DNA from: Nocardioides zhouii
Lineage (GTDB): Bacteria > Actinomycetota > Actinomycetes > Propionibacteriales > Nocardioidaceae
Length of the DNA stretch: 64,000 nucleotides
NCBI RefSeq assembly: GCF_004137345.1
Contig: NZ_SDWV01000024.1
Span: 1-64,000 of the forward strand
Direction: 5' to 3'
The translations under genes and the position numbers were made by a program. The notes under the pieces were generated by a model. That model was not told the DNA's origin, did no database searches, and worked only from the letters and a program-made list of their open reading frames with translations. How positions within the stretch are numbered: position 1 is the stretch's first letter; every line of letters begins with the position of its first letter. This document shows positions 63,282 to 64,000 of this stretch, piece by piece.

Positions 63282-64000
63282 GTGGCTCGTGTCGTGGTGA
63301 TCGGTGGCGGCTTCGGCGGCATGGCCGCCGCGGCCCGGCTCGCCAAGCTCGGCCACGACGTGACGCTCCTCGAGCGCTCGGCGCAGCTCGGTGGCGCACT
63401 GACGACGGTCGAGCTCGACGAGTTCGCCTGGGACGCCGGCCCCACGAGCACGCTCCTGCCTGCGGTGATCCGCGACCTCTTCCGCAAGTCCGGCCGCCCG
63501 CTCGAGCGCGAGGTCGACCTCCAGCCGCTCGACCTCGTGCGTGAGCACCGGTTCGCCGACGGCACCTCCCTCCAGTTGCCCGGCGCCTCGCGAGCCGCCC
63601 AGCTCGCCGCCGTCGACGGCCTCGGCACGGGCCTCGGCCAGCAGTGGGTCGACCACGTCGCGACGTACGGCGAGACGTGGGAGCTGTTGCGCAAGGAGTG
63701 GTTCGAGCGGCCCTTCGACGACGTCGTCGCGCCGGCCGAGCTCACCTCGCTCCTCGGGCGCCGCGAGTCGCTCGACAAGCGGCTGCGGCGTACGTTCCGC
63801 GACGAGCGGCTGCGCCTCGTCGCGGGGCACCGACTCGTGATGGACGGCCACGTGCTCCGCGACGTGCCGGTGTTCGCGGGCGTCGACATCTACCTCGAGC
63901 AGCGGTTCGGTGCCTGGACCGTGCCGGGCGGGCTCGCCACCCTCGGGACGGCCATGGCCGAGCGGCTGGTGCTGCGCGGGGTCACCGTGCTGACCTCCAC
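63282..64000 (+). CDS. Phytoene desaturase-like FAD oxidoreductase (partial at window end)
   Basis: The first 239 residues of an NAD(P)/FAD-dependent amine oxidase-like protein are visible. The Rossmann loop is VVVIGGGFGGMAAAARLAKL with the following LLERSAQLGGAL. The pattern TVELDEFAWDAGPTSTLLP and the later GVDIYLEQRFGAWTVPGGLA match the phytoene desaturase/CrtI-like family. The gene continues past the end. Carotenoid or other isoprenoid oxidation is likely but not certain. Confidence 0.82.
   Translation, partial: MARVVVIGGGFGGMAAAARLAKLGHDVTLLERSAQLGGALTTVELDEFAWDAGPTSTLLPAVIRDLFRKSGRPLEREVDLQPLDLVREHRFADGTSLQLPGASRAAQLAAVDGLGTGLGQQWVDHVATYGETWELLRKEWFERPFDDVVAPAELTSLLGRRESLDKRLRRTFRDERLRLVAGHRLVMDGHVLRDVPVFAGVDIYLEQRFGAWTVPGGLATLGTAMAERLVLRGVTVLTS

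Overview
The window is chromosomal DNA from a high-GC actinobacterium. It most resembles Nocardioides or a close relative in Nocardioidaceae. The evidence is strong GC bias with many GTG starts, an SsgA-family protein, a PriA-type HisA, SepF and DivIVA beside ftsZ, a DevR/DosR-like regulator, a 13E12-type DUF222-HNH protein and an actinobacterial SOS box. Genus is inferred from protein resemblance only; no database search was possible.

Layout. 1-2.4 kb: a permease fragment, a DevR-like response regulator, tRNA-Val(CAC), a PGPGW membrane protein and an SsgA-like protein. 2.4-8.6 kb: a heterodimeric ABC exporter and a polar amino acid ABC importer. 8.6-18 kb: histidine biosynthesis in two blocks, hisF-NUDIX-priA and hisH-B-C-D. 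They are separated by a sigma factor with a membrane partner, a DUF222-HNH protein and an SRPBCC-like protein. 18-31 kb: LON-domain protein, YbaK, DUF3352, dnaE1, a DUF2332/DUF6886/GNAT-chorismate-mutase group, rluD, lspA, a DksA-like protein with a Lys/Ala/Pro tail, and divIVA. 31-49 kb: the division and cell wall cluster, read on the minus strand from mraZ through rsmH, an ftsL-like gene, ftsI, murE, murF, mraY, murD, ftsW, murG, murC, ftsQ, ftsZ, pgeF, yggS, sepF and yggT to divIVA. Many of these genes overlap by 4 bp (ATGA or GTGA). 49-54 kb: a divergent moxR-DUF58-transglutaminase operon. 54-62 kb: a repeat array, DUF3040, and an SOS-controlled translesion cassette (DUF6504, SAV_6107 HEPN, dnaE2, methyltransferase, dinB). 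62-64 kb: a second YbaK-like gene, DUF4126 and an FAD oxidoreductase cut by the window end.

Regulation. At least ten genes have a TAnnnT hexamer (usually TAGnnT) 6 or 7 nt before the start codon, as expected for leaderless mRNA. The mraZ promoter carries four GTGGnG boxes at exact 10-bp spacing, and a second copy lies in opposite orientation just past the mraZ stop. A perfect LexA box precedes the dnaE2 cassette.

The most unusual items are: (1) an eight-unit array of 31-bp hairpin repeats, four direct and four inverted, between convergent genes at 54.13-54.37 kb; (2) a membrane protein coupled to a sigma factor that keeps the signal peptidase I motifs but has lost the Ser/Lys dyad; (3) the dnaE2 cassette with a HEPN protein and no recognisable imuA'/imuB; (4) a GNAT-chorismate mutase fusion. 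No gene-free stretch exceeds 300 bases; the longest (34314-34612, 48401-48682, 54131-54380) are described.
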